A stretch of 33,918 nucleotides of DNA from assembly GCA_019459705.1 (NCBI GenBank), contig JAIBFE010000271.1, positions 1-33,918 of the forward strand, read 5' to 3'. Below are positions 7,660 to 16,292 of this stretch, piece after piece. The stretch comes from Thiobacillus sp. (lineage in GTDB: Bacteria; Pseudomonadota; Gammaproteobacteria; Burkholderiales; Thiobacillaceae). Numbering within the stretch: position 1 is the first letter of the stretch; each line of letters opens with the position of its first letter. Position numbers and translations under genes: made by a program. The notes beneath the pieces were generated by a model, which was given only the letters and a program-made list of their open reading frames with translations, did no database searches and was not told the origin of the DNA.

Positions 7660-9057
7660 ATGAAGACAGGCAGCTACGCCCCTCCCGACAAAATTATGGA
7701 TCTGCTGCTCGACGCTGTCTGCGTCGTGGACATCCAGGGGCGGTTTGTTTTTGTCAGCGCGGCGTGCGAGCTGGTTTTCGGTTACACACCGGAGGAAATG
7801 GTCGGCAGGCCGATGATCGACTTTGTGTTTTCCGAAGACCGGGCGAGGACGCTGGAGGTGGCTGACAATGTCGTGGCCGGGCAGCCGCTGCTCCATTTCG
7901 AGAACCGATATGTGCGCAAGGATGGCCAGGTCGTCCATATCATGTGGTCGGCCCGTTGGTCGGAGGCAGATCAAATGAGGTTTGCCGTGGCGCGGGACAT
8001 CACGGATCGCAAGCGTGCCGATGCCCTGCAGGCCTCACTCTATGCCATTTCTGACGCAGCGCACTCCGCGGAAGACCTGGACGTCTTGTTCCGGCACATC
8101 CATCAGATCATTGGCGGATTGTTGCCAGCAGCCAATTTCTTCGTTGCGCTATACGATGAAAAAAAGGACGAGTTGACCTTCCCTTACTACGTTGACGAAT
8201 CCGGTCAGGCGCCTGCGCCGCAGAAACTGGATTCGTCGACGCTGAGTGCGGAGATCATCCGCAGCGGGCAGGCCCAGCTTGCGGCACCCGATGCCGGCGA
8301 GAGGCAGCCCGGGCTTGGCCGGCCCGATGTCGGCAGGGATTCATCGAACTGGCTGGGCGTCCCGCTCCACGCAAAAAAAGGGGTCATCGGCGCGCTGGTG
8401 GTGCAGAGCAGTCGCGCTGATATGCGGTATACCGAAAAAGACATCGAACTGCTGCAGTTTATCGCTGCGCAGATCGCGCCTGCGATCGAACGCAAACAGA
8501 TGGAGGCCTGGCTGCAGCATATTGCGCAGCACGATCCGCTGACCGGTCTGCCCAACCGCGAGCTGTTCCACGACCGCTTGCAAACCGCGCTGCTCCTGGC
8601 AGAACGGAATCAGACCCGGCTGGCCCTGTTGTACCTTGATCTGGACAAATTCAAGCAGGTGAACGACACCCTGGGACATCCCGTTGGCGACCTCCTGCTA
8701 CAGGAGGCGGCGCGCCGTCTCAGGCAGTGCGTACGTGACTCGGATACGGTCGGGCGCGTCGGCGGTGACGAGTTCATGGTGCTGCTCAACGGCATTCCGC
8801 TGCGGGAGCATGCCTTGTCAATCGCCGAAAAAATCCGGGTGGCCTTCGATTACCCCTTTGAACTGGCCGGTCATTCGGTGCATATCTCGCCGAGCATTGG
8901 CATCGCGCTTTATCCGGAACAGGGCGACGATTACAAGCAGCTGATCCGGGATGCCGACGAAGCGATGTACGACGCCAAAAAGAAGGGCGGCAACCGTGCC
9001 CAGATAAGCGCCAGGCCCGGCATTCTCAAAGAGCCGCGATACCAGAAGACGGCCTGA
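7660..9057 (+). CDS. PAS-GAF-GGDEF diguanylate cyclase
   Basis: 465 residues with no membrane segment. Residues about 10-120 are a PAS domain ending in the PAC-like VARDITDRKRA. Residues about 130-285 are a GAF domain (LFRHIHQIIGGLLPAANFFVALYDE; LGVPLHAKKGVIGALVVQS). Residues about 300-455 are a GGDEF domain with TGLPNR, DLDKFKQVND and the intact active site GGDEF at 368-372. RDSD at 359-362 lies five residues before it, which is the RxxD product-inhibition site. It should therefore make cyclic di-GMP from two GTP and be feedback inhibited. The sensed signal is unknown. The ATG at 7660 has no good ribosome site, so the start is moderately sure. It has no obvious operon partner. Confidence 0.9.
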   Translation: MKTGSYAPPDKIMDLLLDAVCVVDIQGRFVFVSAACELVFGYTPEEMVGRPMIDFVFSEDRARTLEVADNVVAGQPLLHFENRYVRKDGQVVHIMWSARWSEADQMRFAVARDITDRKRADALQASLYAISDAAHSAEDLDVLFRHIHQIIGGLLPAANFFVALYDEKKDELTFPYYVDESGQAPAPQKLDSSTLSAEIIRSGQAQLAAPDAGERQPGLGRPDVGRDSSNWLGVPLHAKKGVIGALVVQSSRADMRYTEKDIELLQFIAAQIAPAIERKQMEAWLQHIAQHDPLTGLPNRELFHDRLQTALLLAERNQTRLALLYLDLDKFKQVNDTLGHPVGDLLLQEAARRLRQCVRDSDTVGRVGGDEFMVLLNGIPLREHALSIAEKIRVAFDYPFELAGHSVHISPSIGIALYPEQGDDYKQLIRDADEAMYDAKKKGGNRAQISARPGILKEPRYQKTA

Positions 9058-9177
9058 AAACAGGACGCACCAATTTGCGGCACGTCGTTTCATCGGTGCA
9101 CTGCGGTTGAGCGCATCACTGGCATCACGGCCGTCCGACTTGCGGCAAGCCATTGAATTCTCTGCATTGTGTCATCC

Positions 9178-9193
9178 TGGCACAGACCCTGCT
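9178..9193 (+). promoter_or_regulatory. Candidate sigma54 promoter of nasA
   Basis: TGGCAC (9178-9183), five bases, then CTGCT (9189-9193) differs from the TGGCAC-N5-TTGCT consensus at one base and keeps the GG and GC pairs. The predicted start near 9204 would leave a leader of only about 13 bases, almost all of it the AAGGAG ribosome site at 9206-9211. That leaves no room for an ANTAR leader here. A half NtrC-like GGTGCAC lies at 9095-9101. Confidence 0.55.
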
Positions 9194-9216
9194 GACAGAC
9201 AGGGCAAGGAGTCATC

Positions 9217-11898
9217 ATGTCTGTCGTTTCATCTGTCTGCTGTTATTGCGGCACCGGCTGCGGGGTGCTGATCGAGGCCGACGCCGGGACAATCACCGGC
9301 GTGCGCGGCGATCCGGCGCATCCGGCCAACCGCGGCAAGCTGTGCACCAAGGGTGCGACGCTGCATTTGTCGGCGGTCGCCTCCGGTCGTGCGCTGCATC
9401 CAGAGCTGCGCGACGATCGCGCGTCGCCGCGCCGGCGAGTGGGCTGGGACGTGGCGCTCGATCATGTCGCCGAGACATTCCGCGCGGTCATCCGTGAATA
9501 CGGCCCCGATGCGGTGGCCTTCTATATATCGGGCCAGCTCACCACCGAGGCGTACTACGTCTTCAACAAGCTCGCCAAGGGCCTGATCGGCACCAACAAC
9601 GTCGACACCAATTCGCGCCTGTGCATGTCGTCCGCCGTGGCGGGCTACAAGGCCACTCTGGGCGCCGATTCGCCGCCCGGCTGCTACGACGACATCGAGG
9701 CGGCCGGCACGATCTTCATTGCAGGCTCGAACACCGCGTATGCGCACCCGATCCTGTTCCGCCGCATCGAGGAGGCGCGCAAGCGCAATCCCGGCATGAA
9801 GCTGGTCGTGGTCGACCCGCGCCGCACCGACACCGCGGCCGAAGCCGACCTGCATCTCGCCATCCTGCCCGGCACCGATGTCGCGCTGTTCCACGCGATG
9901 CTCAACGTCATGCTGTGGGAGGAGCTGATCGACCGCGCCGCCATCACCGCACACACCGAAGGCTGGGAGGCACTGCGCGATCGGGTGCGCGATTACACGC
10001 CGGAAAAGGTCGCGCCGATCTGCGGCGTGGCAGCAAGCGACATCGTGCAGGCCGCGCGCTGGTTCGCCCAAGGGCCGACGCTGTCGCTGTATTGCCAGGG
10101 ACTCAACCAGTCCAGCTGCGGCGTCGACAAGAATGCCGCGCTGATCAACCTGCATCTGGCTACCGGGCAGATCGGCAAGCCCGGCGCCGCGCCGCTGTCG
10201 CTCACCGGCCAGCCCAATGCGATGGGCGGGCGCGAGGTGGGCGGGCTGGCGAACCTGCTGTCGGCGCACCGCGATATGAACAACCCCGAGCATCGCGCCG
10301 AGGTCGCGCGGCTGTGGGGCGTTGAGGACGTGCCGGCAACGCCGGGCAAGACCGCGGTGGAGCTGTTCGAGGCGGTGAGGCGCGGCGAAATCAAGGCGGT
10401 CTGGATCGCCTGTACCAATCCCGCGCAGTCGCTGCCCGACCAGAATCTTGTGCACGAGGCGCTGCAGGCCGCTGAATGCGTCGTGCTGCAGGAAGCCTTT
10501 GCCGACACGGAAACCGCGCCGTATGCCGATGTGCTGCTGCCGGCGTCCACCTGGGGCGAAACCGATGGCACCATGACCAATTCGGAGCGCTGCATTTCGC
10601 GCGTCCATGCTGCCGTGCCGCTGCCCGGAGAGGCACGCCCTGACTGGGCCATCGTCAGCGACTTTGCGCGTCGGCTGATGCCGGAAATGGGGGCGCGGCT
10701 GTTTCCTTACGACAGTGCCGAGGCCGTCTTCAACGAACACCGTGAAACCACGCGCGGGCGCGATCTCGATATCAGCGGCCTGAGCTACGCACTGCTCGAT
10801 GCCGGCCCGCAGCAATGGCCGTTCCCCGAGGGCGAGACGGCAGGCAGGGTGCGTCTCTACGCCGATGGCATCTACCCGACGGCCAGTGGCCGCGCGCACT
10901 TCCACACCGCGCCGTACCGCCCGGTTGCGGAGCCCATCGACGCGCGCTATCCGCTGCACCTCAACACCGGCCGCCTGCGTGACCAGTGGCATGCGATGAG
11001 CCGCACCGGCCGCGTGGCGCGGCTGTTCGCCCATGCCGATACGCCGTTGCTGTCGATGGCGCAGCGCGATCTTGAATTGCGCAGATTGAAAGCGGGCGAT
11101 CTGGTGCGTGTGAAAAGCCGGCGCGGCGAGGTGATGGTGGCGGTCGAGGCGAGCGACAGCCTGCGCCCCGGTCAATGCTTTTTGCCGATGCACTGGGGCG
11201 CGCGCTTCATGGGAGGTCGCGGCATCAATGCGCTTACCCTGCCGGCCTTCGATGCGGTGTCGAAGCAGCCCGAACTGAAGCATGCCGCGGTGCAGGTGGC
11301 CAAGGCTGACCTTCCCTGGCGCATGGCCGCGCTGGCGGTGGGCGATGGCGCCAAGCTGCTCGACGCCGTGCAGCCCCTGCTGCGCGCCTGCGACTACGCC
11401 GCTGCCGGACTGGCGGGGCGCGACCGGGACGTGCTGACATTGCGTCTGGCGCATACCGGGCCCTTGCCGGACGAATTGCTGTCCGAACTCGATGCTGCGC
11501 TGGGATTGGATGATCCGCTCGCGGTGATGCACTACCAGGACAGTCCGCGCGGCATTTCCAAGCGTGTGCGCGTCGAGTCCGGCAAGGTCGTCGCCGCACG
11601 GCTCACCGGCGAGACCGCCGCCTTCGACTGGCTGCGTGATGTGATCATCGAGGGCGCCGATGCGGTGTCGTTGCGGGCCTGGATGCTCGCGCCGGTGGCC
11701 CGCCCGCCCGCAGGCGGGGCAGGGCGCGGCCGCATCGTGTGCAACTGCCTGAACGTGGCCGAGCCCGACATCGTCGCAGCGATCACGGCAGGGGCCGATC
11801 TGGCCGCATTGCAGGCCACGCTGAAATGCGGCACCGAATGCGGTTCGTGCGTGCCGGAACTGAAACGGCTGATCGCAAGCAACCGGGCGGCGGCATGA
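9217..11898 (+). CDS. nasA: Assimilatory nitrate reductase, catalytic subunit
   Basis: 893 residues. The ATG at 9217 follows AAGGAG by five bases. The N-terminus binds a [4Fe-4S] cluster through Cys8, Cys11, Cys15 and Cys43. The central part is a molybdopterin oxidoreductase domain with DTNSRLCMSSAV around residues 130-140, where Cys136 is the expected Mo ligand of Nap/Nas-type enzymes, and later segments such as GQPNAMGGREVG. A molydopterin dinucleotide-binding domain follows (LNTGRLRDQWHAMSRTGR). The last 55 residues (VCNCLNVAEPDIV to CGTECGSC) are a BFD-like [2Fe-2S] domain, an extension seen in part of the NasA family. It reduces nitrate to nitrite in the cytoplasm. No NasB/C-type electron-transfer partner gene is in the window. 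It is transcribed toward ybiB and nirBD. Confidence 0.95.
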   Translation: MSVVSSVCCYCGTGCGVLIEADAGTITGVRGDPAHPANRGKLCTKGATLHLSAVASGRALHPELRDDRASPRRRVGWDVALDHVAETFRAVIREYGPDAVAFYISGQLTTEAYYVFNKLAKGLIGTNNVDTNSRLCMSSAVAGYKATLGADSPPGCYDDIEAAGTIFIAGSNTAYAHPILFRRIEEARKRNPGMKLVVVDPRRTDTAAEADLHLAILPGTDVALFHAMLNVMLWEELIDRAAITAHTEGWEALRDRVRDYTPEKVAPICGVAASDIVQAARWFAQGPTLSLYCQGLNQSSCGVDKNAALINLHLATGQIGKPGAAPLSLTGQPNAMGGREVGGLANLLSAHRDMNNPEHRAEVARLWGVEDVPATPGKTAVELFEAVRRGEIKAVWIACTNPAQSLPDQNLVHEALQAAECVVLQEAFADTETAPYADVLLPASTWGETDGTMTNSERCISRVHAAVPLPGEARPDWAIVSDFARRLMPEMGARLFPYDSAEAVFNEHRETTRGRDLDISGLSYALLDAGPQQWPFPEGETAGRVRLYADGIYPTASGRAHFHTAPYRPVAEPIDARYPLHLNTGRLRDQWHAMSRTGRVARLFAHADTPLLSMAQRDLELRRLKAGDLVRVKSRRGEVMVAVEASDSLRPGQCFLPMHWGARFMGGRGINALTLPAFDAVSKQPELKHAAVQVAKADLPWRMAALAVGDGAKLLDAVQPLLRACDYAAAGLAGRDRDVLTLRLAHTGPLPDELLSELDAALGLDDPLAVMHYQDSPRGISKRVRVESGKVVAARLTGETAAFDWLRDVIIEGADAVSLRAWMLAPVARPPAGGAGRGRIVCNCLNVAEPDIVAAITAGADLAALQATLKCGTECGSCVPELKRLIASNRAAA

Positions 11899-12083
11899 TG
11901 ATTTCCTCTCTATTTCAACCGCAAGGCGGCGTGCAGGGTATTTCGATCGGCCGCTTGCTGCGGCATGTTCTAAGGAAGCTGTCCGGCACCGGCAGCGACC
12001 GTCTGCGGGGTGAAACCGAACTCAGCCGACTGTCGGGCTTGCCTTCGTGCTGCTTTGCGCACTTCGCGGACAAACATAAATGA
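11895..12083 (+). CDS. Possible 62-aa coupled ORF between nasA and ybiB
   Basis: This short frame overlaps the nasA stop by four bases (ATGA at 11895-11898) and the ybiB start by four bases (ATGA at 12080-12083). It exactly fills the 181-base gap between them. The peptide is basic (HVLRKLSG..SDRLRGETELSRL) with a Cys-Cys and His near the end (SCCFAHFADKHK). I recognise no family, and it has no clear ribosome site, which coupling would excuse. It may be a real small protein, a translated linker that keeps ribosomes moving into ybiB, or chance. Confidence 0.35.
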   Translation: MMISSLFQPQGGVQGISIGRLLRHVLRKLSGTGSDRLRGETELSRLSGLPSCCFAHFADKHK

Positions 12084-13045
12084 GCTACGCGACCCTTATC
12101 CGCCAGATCGAAGCCGGCGAAGGTTTGAGCTTCACCGAAGCGCGCGCGTTGGGCGCGGCCCTGCTCGATGGCGGCGTACCCGAACTGGAAACCGCGGCCT
12201 TTCTGGTCGCCTTCAACCAGCACGATCCGGGGCTGGATGCCTGGCTCGGCCTGCATGCCGCGCTGGCCGAGCGACTGCCGGATTTCGTTGTGCCTTCGGG
12301 CCCGTTCCGCACGGTGGTGCTGCCGACCTATCACGGGGTGCGCGAGCATCCGCACCTTACCCCGCTGCTGGCGCTGTTGCTGAGGAGCTTCGGCATCCCG
12401 GTGCTGATCCATGGCGTGCTTGAGGGCGGCGGCGGCACGGCGGCCGCCTATGTACTGCGCGAACTCGGCATCATGCCGTGCAGCAGCGCGGCACAGGTCA
12501 ATGCTGCGCTGATTGATGAAGGTATCGCGTTTGCGCCTGTGGCGCTGCTGAGCCCCGGCCTGGCGTCATTGCTGGCGCTGCGCTCGCGACTTGGCGTCGA
12601 CGGCTGGGTGACGCGGCTGGCAATGCTGGCCGATGTGGCGGGCGAACACTCGGTGCGGGTGACGCCGGTGTCTGTCGGCGCGGATATCCCGGTGGTGCGC
12701 GAGGTGCTGGAAGCACTGGGCGGACATGCCCTGCTGCTGCAGGGCTGCGAGGGCGAGGCGTTCGCCGATCCGCTGCAGCGGCCGGACATGGTGCTGGTGC
12801 AGGACGGACAGGGGCAGCTGGTGTACGAATCGCAGTCGACCGCGTCCGCGCTGGCCAACCTGCCCGAGATGGACGCGCGGGCGACCGGTGCCTGGATCGA
12901 CAAGGTCATGCGCGACCACTTGCCGCTGCCGCTGCCGATCCGCAATCAACTGGCGGTATGCCTGTTTGCAGCGGGGTATACCGAAGACCTCAATCAGGCG
13001 CGCGCGATCACGGCGATCAACGGCTTCGGCCGGGCGGCAGCGTAA
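12080..13045 (+). CDS. ybiB: YbiB/TrpD2-family protein (phosphoribosyltransferase fold)
   Basis: 321 residues. The N-terminal helical part (LIRQIEAGEGLSFTEARALGAALLDG) and the later glycine-rich GGGGTAAAYVLRELG segment match the glycosyl-transferase family 3 fold shared with anthranilate phosphoribosyltransferase. The length and the divergent substrate loops fit the YbiB (TrpD2) branch. YbiB proteins lack TrpD activity, bind nucleic acids and have been tied to the DNA-damage response. Their placement beside nitrate-assimilation genes is something I have seen in other proteobacteria, but its meaning is not known. The start codon overlaps the small upstream ORF by four bases and has no strong ribosome site of its own, which suggests coupling. 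Confidence 0.8.
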   Translation: MSYATLIRQIEAGEGLSFTEARALGAALLDGGVPELETAAFLVAFNQHDPGLDAWLGLHAALAERLPDFVVPSGPFRTVVLPTYHGVREHPHLTPLLALLLRSFGIPVLIHGVLEGGGGTAAAYVLRELGIMPCSSAAQVNAALIDEGIAFAPVALLSPGLASLLALRSRLGVDGWVTRLAMLADVAGEHSVRVTPVSVGADIPVVREVLEALGGHALLLQGCEGEAFADPLQRPDMVLVQDGQGQLVYESQSTASALANLPEMDARATGAWIDKVMRDHLPLPLPIRNQLAVCLFAAGYTEDLNQARAITAINGFGRAAA

Positions 13046-13067
13046 TTCGGTGCGCGTGGCGCGATCC

Positions 13068-13084
13068 GGCACCGTGGTGGTGCA
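13068..13084 (+). promoter_or_regulatory. NtrC-like enhancer site upstream of nirB
   Basis: GGCACC-GTGGT-GGTGCA matches the TGCACC-N5-GGTGCA NtrC consensus at 11 of 12 defined bases. Its centre (13076) is about 110 bases upstream of the start predicted from the sigma54 element, the same distance as the dyad at nrtA. Confidence 0.55.
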
Positions 13085-13159
13085 CATCGGGCGGCCTGCA
13101 TGCCGGTCGGATGCCATGAATCCCTGTAAAAACAAGGTACTTGCAATGCGCTGACAGGG

Positions 13160-13175
13160 TGGCATAGCGATTGCT
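13160..13175 (+). promoter_or_regulatory. Sigma54 promoter of nirBD
   Basis: TGGCAT (13160-13165), five bases, TTGCT (13171-13175). This matches the -24/-12 consensus with one change (C to T at the sixth base). Transcription is expected near 13186, giving a leader of about 67 bases before the nirB ATG. Confidence 0.7.
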
Positions 13176-13193
13176 TTAATGTTGCTTGAAGCA

Positions 13194-13220
13194 GACCGAA
13201 TGCAACGGCGTATCTCGGTC
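13194..13220 (+). promoter_or_regulatory. ANTAR-like hexaloop hairpin in the nirB leader
   Basis: GACCGAATGC (13194-13203) pairs with GTAT-c-TCGGTC (13210-13220, one bulged C and one G-U pair) around the six-base loop AACGGC. The loop has A at position 1 and G at position 4, the hallmark of RNA hairpins bound by ANTAR proteins such as NasT. I see no second hexaloop hairpin and no terminator before nirB. Instead ATCACT (13221-13226) can pair with AGTGGT (13244-13249), which overlaps the GGAG ribosome site at 13242-13245. Whether the hairpin is a NasT target, and whether it acts on translation, is inference. Confidence 0.5.
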
Positions 13221-13252
13221 ATCACTTTTGGTCTTTCGTTTGGAGTGGTGAG

Positions 13253-15709
13253 ATGGATATGAGTACGCCCATGGGACAGGGTCCCAAGATGAAGCTCGTG
13301 ATGGTCGGCAACGGCATGGCCGGGGTGCGCACGCTGGAAGAGCTGCTGAAGCTCGCGCCCGACCTCTACGACATCACCGTGTTCGGCGCCGAGCCGCACC
13401 CCAACTACAACCGCATCCTGCTCTCCCCGGGGCTCGCCGGCGAGCAGACGGTCGATGACATCGTGCTGAACCCGCTCGACTGGTACAACGACAACAACAT
13501 CACCCTGCACCTCGGCAAGAAGGTGGTGAAAATAGACCGCACCGCGCGTGCAGTCGAAGCCGACGACGGTACCCGCGCCGAATACGACCGCCTGTTGCTT
13601 GCTACCGGCTCCAATCCTTTCATCCTGCCGGTGCCCGGCGCCGACCTTGAAGGCGTGATCAGCTTCCGCGACATCGCCGACGTCGATGCGATGATCCGCG
13701 CCTCCAGCCAGTATCGCCACGCGGTCGTCATCGGCGGCGGCCTGCTCGGCCTGGAGGCCGCCAACGGGCTGATGAAGCGTGGCATGGAGGTGAGCGTGGT
13801 GCATATCGGGCCGTGGCTGATGGAGCGCCAGCTCGACGAGCCCGCCGCACGTTTGCTGCAGAAAAGCCTGGAAGAAAAGGGCATGAAGTTTTTGCTGCAG
13901 AAGCAGACGGCTGAACTCGTGCAAGGCGAGTCCGGAAGAGTAGCTGCAATCAAGTTCAAGGACGGCGACAGCGCGCCGGCTGACCTGGTCGTGATGGCCG
14001 TCGGCATCCGCCCCAACACCGAGCTCGCCGAATCGTCCGGTCTGCATTGCAACCGCGGCATCGTGGTCAACGACACCATGCAGACCTTCGACCCGCGCAT
14101 CTATTCCATCGGCGAGTGCGCCGCGCATCGCGGCATCGCCTACGGTCTGGTTGCGCCGCTGTTCGAGCAGGCCAAGGTGTGCGCCAACCATCTGGCGCAT
14201 TACGGCATCGGCCGCTACCAGGGCTCGGTGACCTCGACCAAGCTCAAGGTCACCGGTATCGATCTCTTTTCCGCCGGCGATTTCATGGGCAGCGAGGGCA
14301 CCGAGGCCATCCTCTATTCCGACCCCATCGGCGGCGTCTACAAGAAGCTCGTCATCAAGGACAACAAGCTGGTCGGCGGCGTGATGTACGGCGATACCGT
14401 CGACGGTGCCTGGTATTTCTCGCTGCTGCGCGACGGCAAGGACGTCACCGAGCTGCGCGACCATCTGATGTTCGGCCAGGACCATTGTGGCAACCTCGGC
14501 CACCAGGGCATCAACAAGGCCGCGACGATGACCGACGACATGGAGGTGTGCGGCTGTAATGGCGTGTGCAAGGGCGACATCGTCAAGGCGATCCGCGAGA
14601 AGGGCCTGTTCACACTGGAGGATGTGCGCAAGCACACCAAGGCGTCGTCGTCGTGCGGATCGTGCACGGGCCTCGTCGAGCAGATCCTGGCGGTCACCGC
14701 GGGCGGCGACTATTACGCCGCGCCGAAGACGAAATCCATGTGCGGCTGCACCGACCACACCCACGAGGCGGTGCGCGAGGCGATCCGCCAGAACAAGCTG
14801 CTGACGATTCCGCAGGTGATGACCTTCATGGAATGGCGCACGCCCAACGGCTGCGCATCGTGCCGTCCCGCGCTCAACTACTACCTGATCTCCACCTGGC
14901 CGGGCGAGGCCGAGGACGATCCGCAGTCGCGCTTCATCAACGAGCGCGCTCACGCCAACATCCAGCGCGACGGCACCTACTCGGTGATCCCGCGCATGTG
15001 GGGCGGGCAGACCACGCCGGCCGAACTGCGCCGCATCGCCGATGTTGCCGAGAAATACGCCATCCCCTCGGTGAAGGTCACCGGCGGCCAGCGCATCGAT
15101 CTGCTCGGAGTGAAGAAGGAAGACCTGCCCAAGGTGTGGGCCGACCTCGACATGCCGTCGGGTCACGCCTACGGCAAAGCGTTGCGTACGGTGAAGACCT
15201 GCGTCGGCTCCGAGTGGTGCCGCTTCGGCACCCAGGATTCGACCCAGATGGGGATCGATCTCGAGAAAGTGTTCTTCAAGATGTGGGCGCCGCACAAGGT
15301 CAAGCTCGCGGTGTCAGGCTGCCCGCGCAATTGCGCCGAAGTCGCGATCAAGGATGTCGGCATCATCGGCGTCGATTCGGGCTGGGAAATCTATGTCGGC
15401 GGCAACGGCGGCATCAAGACCGAGGTCGCGCAATTCCTCGTCAAAGTGAAGACGCCAGACGAGGTGCTCGAGTATTCCGGCGCCTTCCTGCAGCTGTACC
15501 GCGAGGAAGCACGCTACCTCGACCGCACCGTGCACTACCTCGAGCGTGTCGGCCTCGACTACGTGAAGAAAAAAATCCTCGACGACCACGAAGGCCGGCG
15601 CGCGCTGTACGAACGCCTGCTGTTCGCACTGTCGGTCGAGCGCGACCCCTGGGTCGAGCGCGCTAAGGAAGGAAAGCTCAAGCATGAATTCGAAACCGTC
15701 GCCGCATAA
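13253..15709 (+). CDS. nirB: NADH-dependent nitrite reductase, large subunit
   Basis: 818 residues, normal for NirB. The ATG at 13253 follows GGAG (13242-13245). Domains in order: pyridine-nucleotide-disulfide reductase fold with the FAD-binding VGNGMAG near residue 18 and the NAD-binding VVIGGGLLGLEAA near residue 160; two BFD-like [2Fe-2S] segments (CGCNGVC..CGSC and CGCTDH..CASC); nitrite/sulfite reductase ferredoxin-like half domain; and the siroheme-[4Fe-4S] Cys motifs CVGSEWC and CPRNC. The enzyme reduces nitrite to ammonium with NADH in the cytoplasm and completes the path begun by NasA. nirD follows with a shared stop/ribosome site. No siroheme synthase (cysG) gene is in view. Confidence 0.96.
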   Translation: MDMSTPMGQGPKMKLVMVGNGMAGVRTLEELLKLAPDLYDITVFGAEPHPNYNRILLSPGLAGEQTVDDIVLNPLDWYNDNNITLHLGKKVVKIDRTARAVEADDGTRAEYDRLLLATGSNPFILPVPGADLEGVISFRDIADVDAMIRASSQYRHAVVIGGGLLGLEAANGLMKRGMEVSVVHIGPWLMERQLDEPAARLLQKSLEEKGMKFLLQKQTAELVQGESGRVAAIKFKDGDSAPADLVVMAVGIRPNTELAESSGLHCNRGIVVNDTMQTFDPRIYSIGECAAHRGIAYGLVAPLFEQAKVCANHLAHYGIGRYQGSVTSTKLKVTGIDLFSAGDFMGSEGTEAILYSDPIGGVYKKLVIKDNKLVGGVMYGDTVDGAWYFSLLRDGKDVTELRDHLMFGQDHCGNLGHQGINKAATMTDDMEVCGCNGVCKGDIVKAIREKGLFTLEDVRKHTKASSSCGSCTGLVEQILAVTAGGDYYAAPKTKSMCGCTDHTHEAVREAIRQNKLLTIPQVMTFMEWRTPNGCASCRPALNYYLISTWPGEAEDDPQSRFINERAHANIQRDGTYSVIPRMWGGQTTPAELRRIADVAEKYAIPSVKVTGGQRIDLLGVKKEDLPKVWADLDMPSGHAYGKALRTVKTCVGSEWCRFGTQDSTQMGIDLEKVFFKMWAPHKVKLAVSGCPRNCAEVAIKDVGIIGVDSGWEIYVGGNGGIKTEVAQFLVKVKTPDEVLEYSGAFLQLYREEARYLDRTVHYLERVGLDYVKKKILDDHEGRRALYERLLFALSVERDPWVERAKEGKLKHEFETVAA

Positions 15710-15718
15710 GGAGCCGAC

Positions 15719-16051
15719 ATGAGCCAATGGACCGACATCCTGGATGTGAACGACATCCCCAAACTCGGCGCCCGCGTGGTGCGCCACGGCACACTCGACA
15801 TCGCCGTGTTCCGCACCGCCGACGATGAAGTGTTCGCGCTGGAAGACCGCTGCCCGCACAAGGGCGGCCCGCTCTCGCAGGGCATCGTGCACGGCAGGAA
15901 GGTGACCTGTCCGATGCACAACTGGAACATCGAGCTCGACTCCGGCTGCGCGGTGGCGCCGGATCACGGCTGTGCGCGCGAATTCCCCATCAAGCTCGAA
16001 GGCGGTCGCGTGTGGCTCGATCTGTCGGAGGTTTCGCGCGTCGCCGCCTGA
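15719..16051 (+). CDS. nirD: Nitrite reductase small subunit, Rieske-type
   Basis: 110 residues. AAGGAG (15708-15713) overlaps the nirB stop codon, and the ATG is at 15719. The fold is a Rieske [2Fe-2S]-like domain with CPHKGGPLS and CPMHNWNIEL, giving C-x-H and C-x2-H. Many NirD proteins have lost these ligands, whereas this one keeps all four and so could bind a cluster. It works with NirB in the cytoplasmic NADH nitrite reductase. It is the last gene before a strong terminator. Confidence 0.93.
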   Translation: MSQWTDILDVNDIPKLGARVVRHGTLDIAVFRTADDEVFALEDRCPHKGGPLSQGIVHGRKVTCPMHNWNIELDSGCAVAPDHGCAREFPIKLEGGRVWLDLSEVSRVAA

Positions 16052-16079
16052 GTGAGCGTGATCACTGATTGACGAAATC

Positions 16080-16116
16080 ACGGTCTCCTGCACCTGCCTG
16101 GTGCGGGAGACCGTTT
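16080..16116 (+). terminator. Intrinsic terminator after nirBD
   Basis: A 15-bp stem, broken only by one G-T pair, joins 16080-16094 (ACGGTCTCCTGCACC) with 16100-16114 (GGTGCGGGAGACCGT) around a five-base loop, followed by TTTCAAT. It begins 29 bases after the nirD stop. Confidence 0.85.
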
Positions 16117-16152
16117 CAATGCCCTGCCATCCGGCAGAGCCGCAGGGAATTC

Positions 16153-16175
16153 AGGGCTTGGCCGGTCCAAGCCCT
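16153..16175. other. Second hairpin behind nirD
   Basis: AGGGCTTGG (16153-16161) and CCAAGCCCT (16167-16175) form a perfect 9-bp stem with the five-base loop CCGGT. There is no U-tract on either strand. It could be a backup terminator, an mRNA-end stabiliser or an operator for the small gene downstream. Confidence 0.5.
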
Positions 16176-16292
16176 TGATAATCATGATCGACAAAGCCTG
16201 GCACGGAGGTTGCTCCAACACACGGGGCGGCACCTGTCATGGGGCCGCCTGCCCCTAACCTGCGCGATGCGCAACGAAAAACAGAATGGAAC

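Noticed and set aside
9066-9082. NtrC dyad CGCACC-AATTT-GCGGCA upstream of nasA
   Set aside because: Several mismatches in the two halves; only a separate GGTGCAC half-site is nearby.
9229-11532. 767-aa open frame on the minus strand opposite nasA
   Set aside because: Antisense shadow of a strongly conserved gene.
12566-15295. 909-aa open frame on the minus strand opposite ybiB and nirB
   Set aside because: It mirrors conserved coding sequence in codon phase, has no domain or ribosome site and would cross a gene border.
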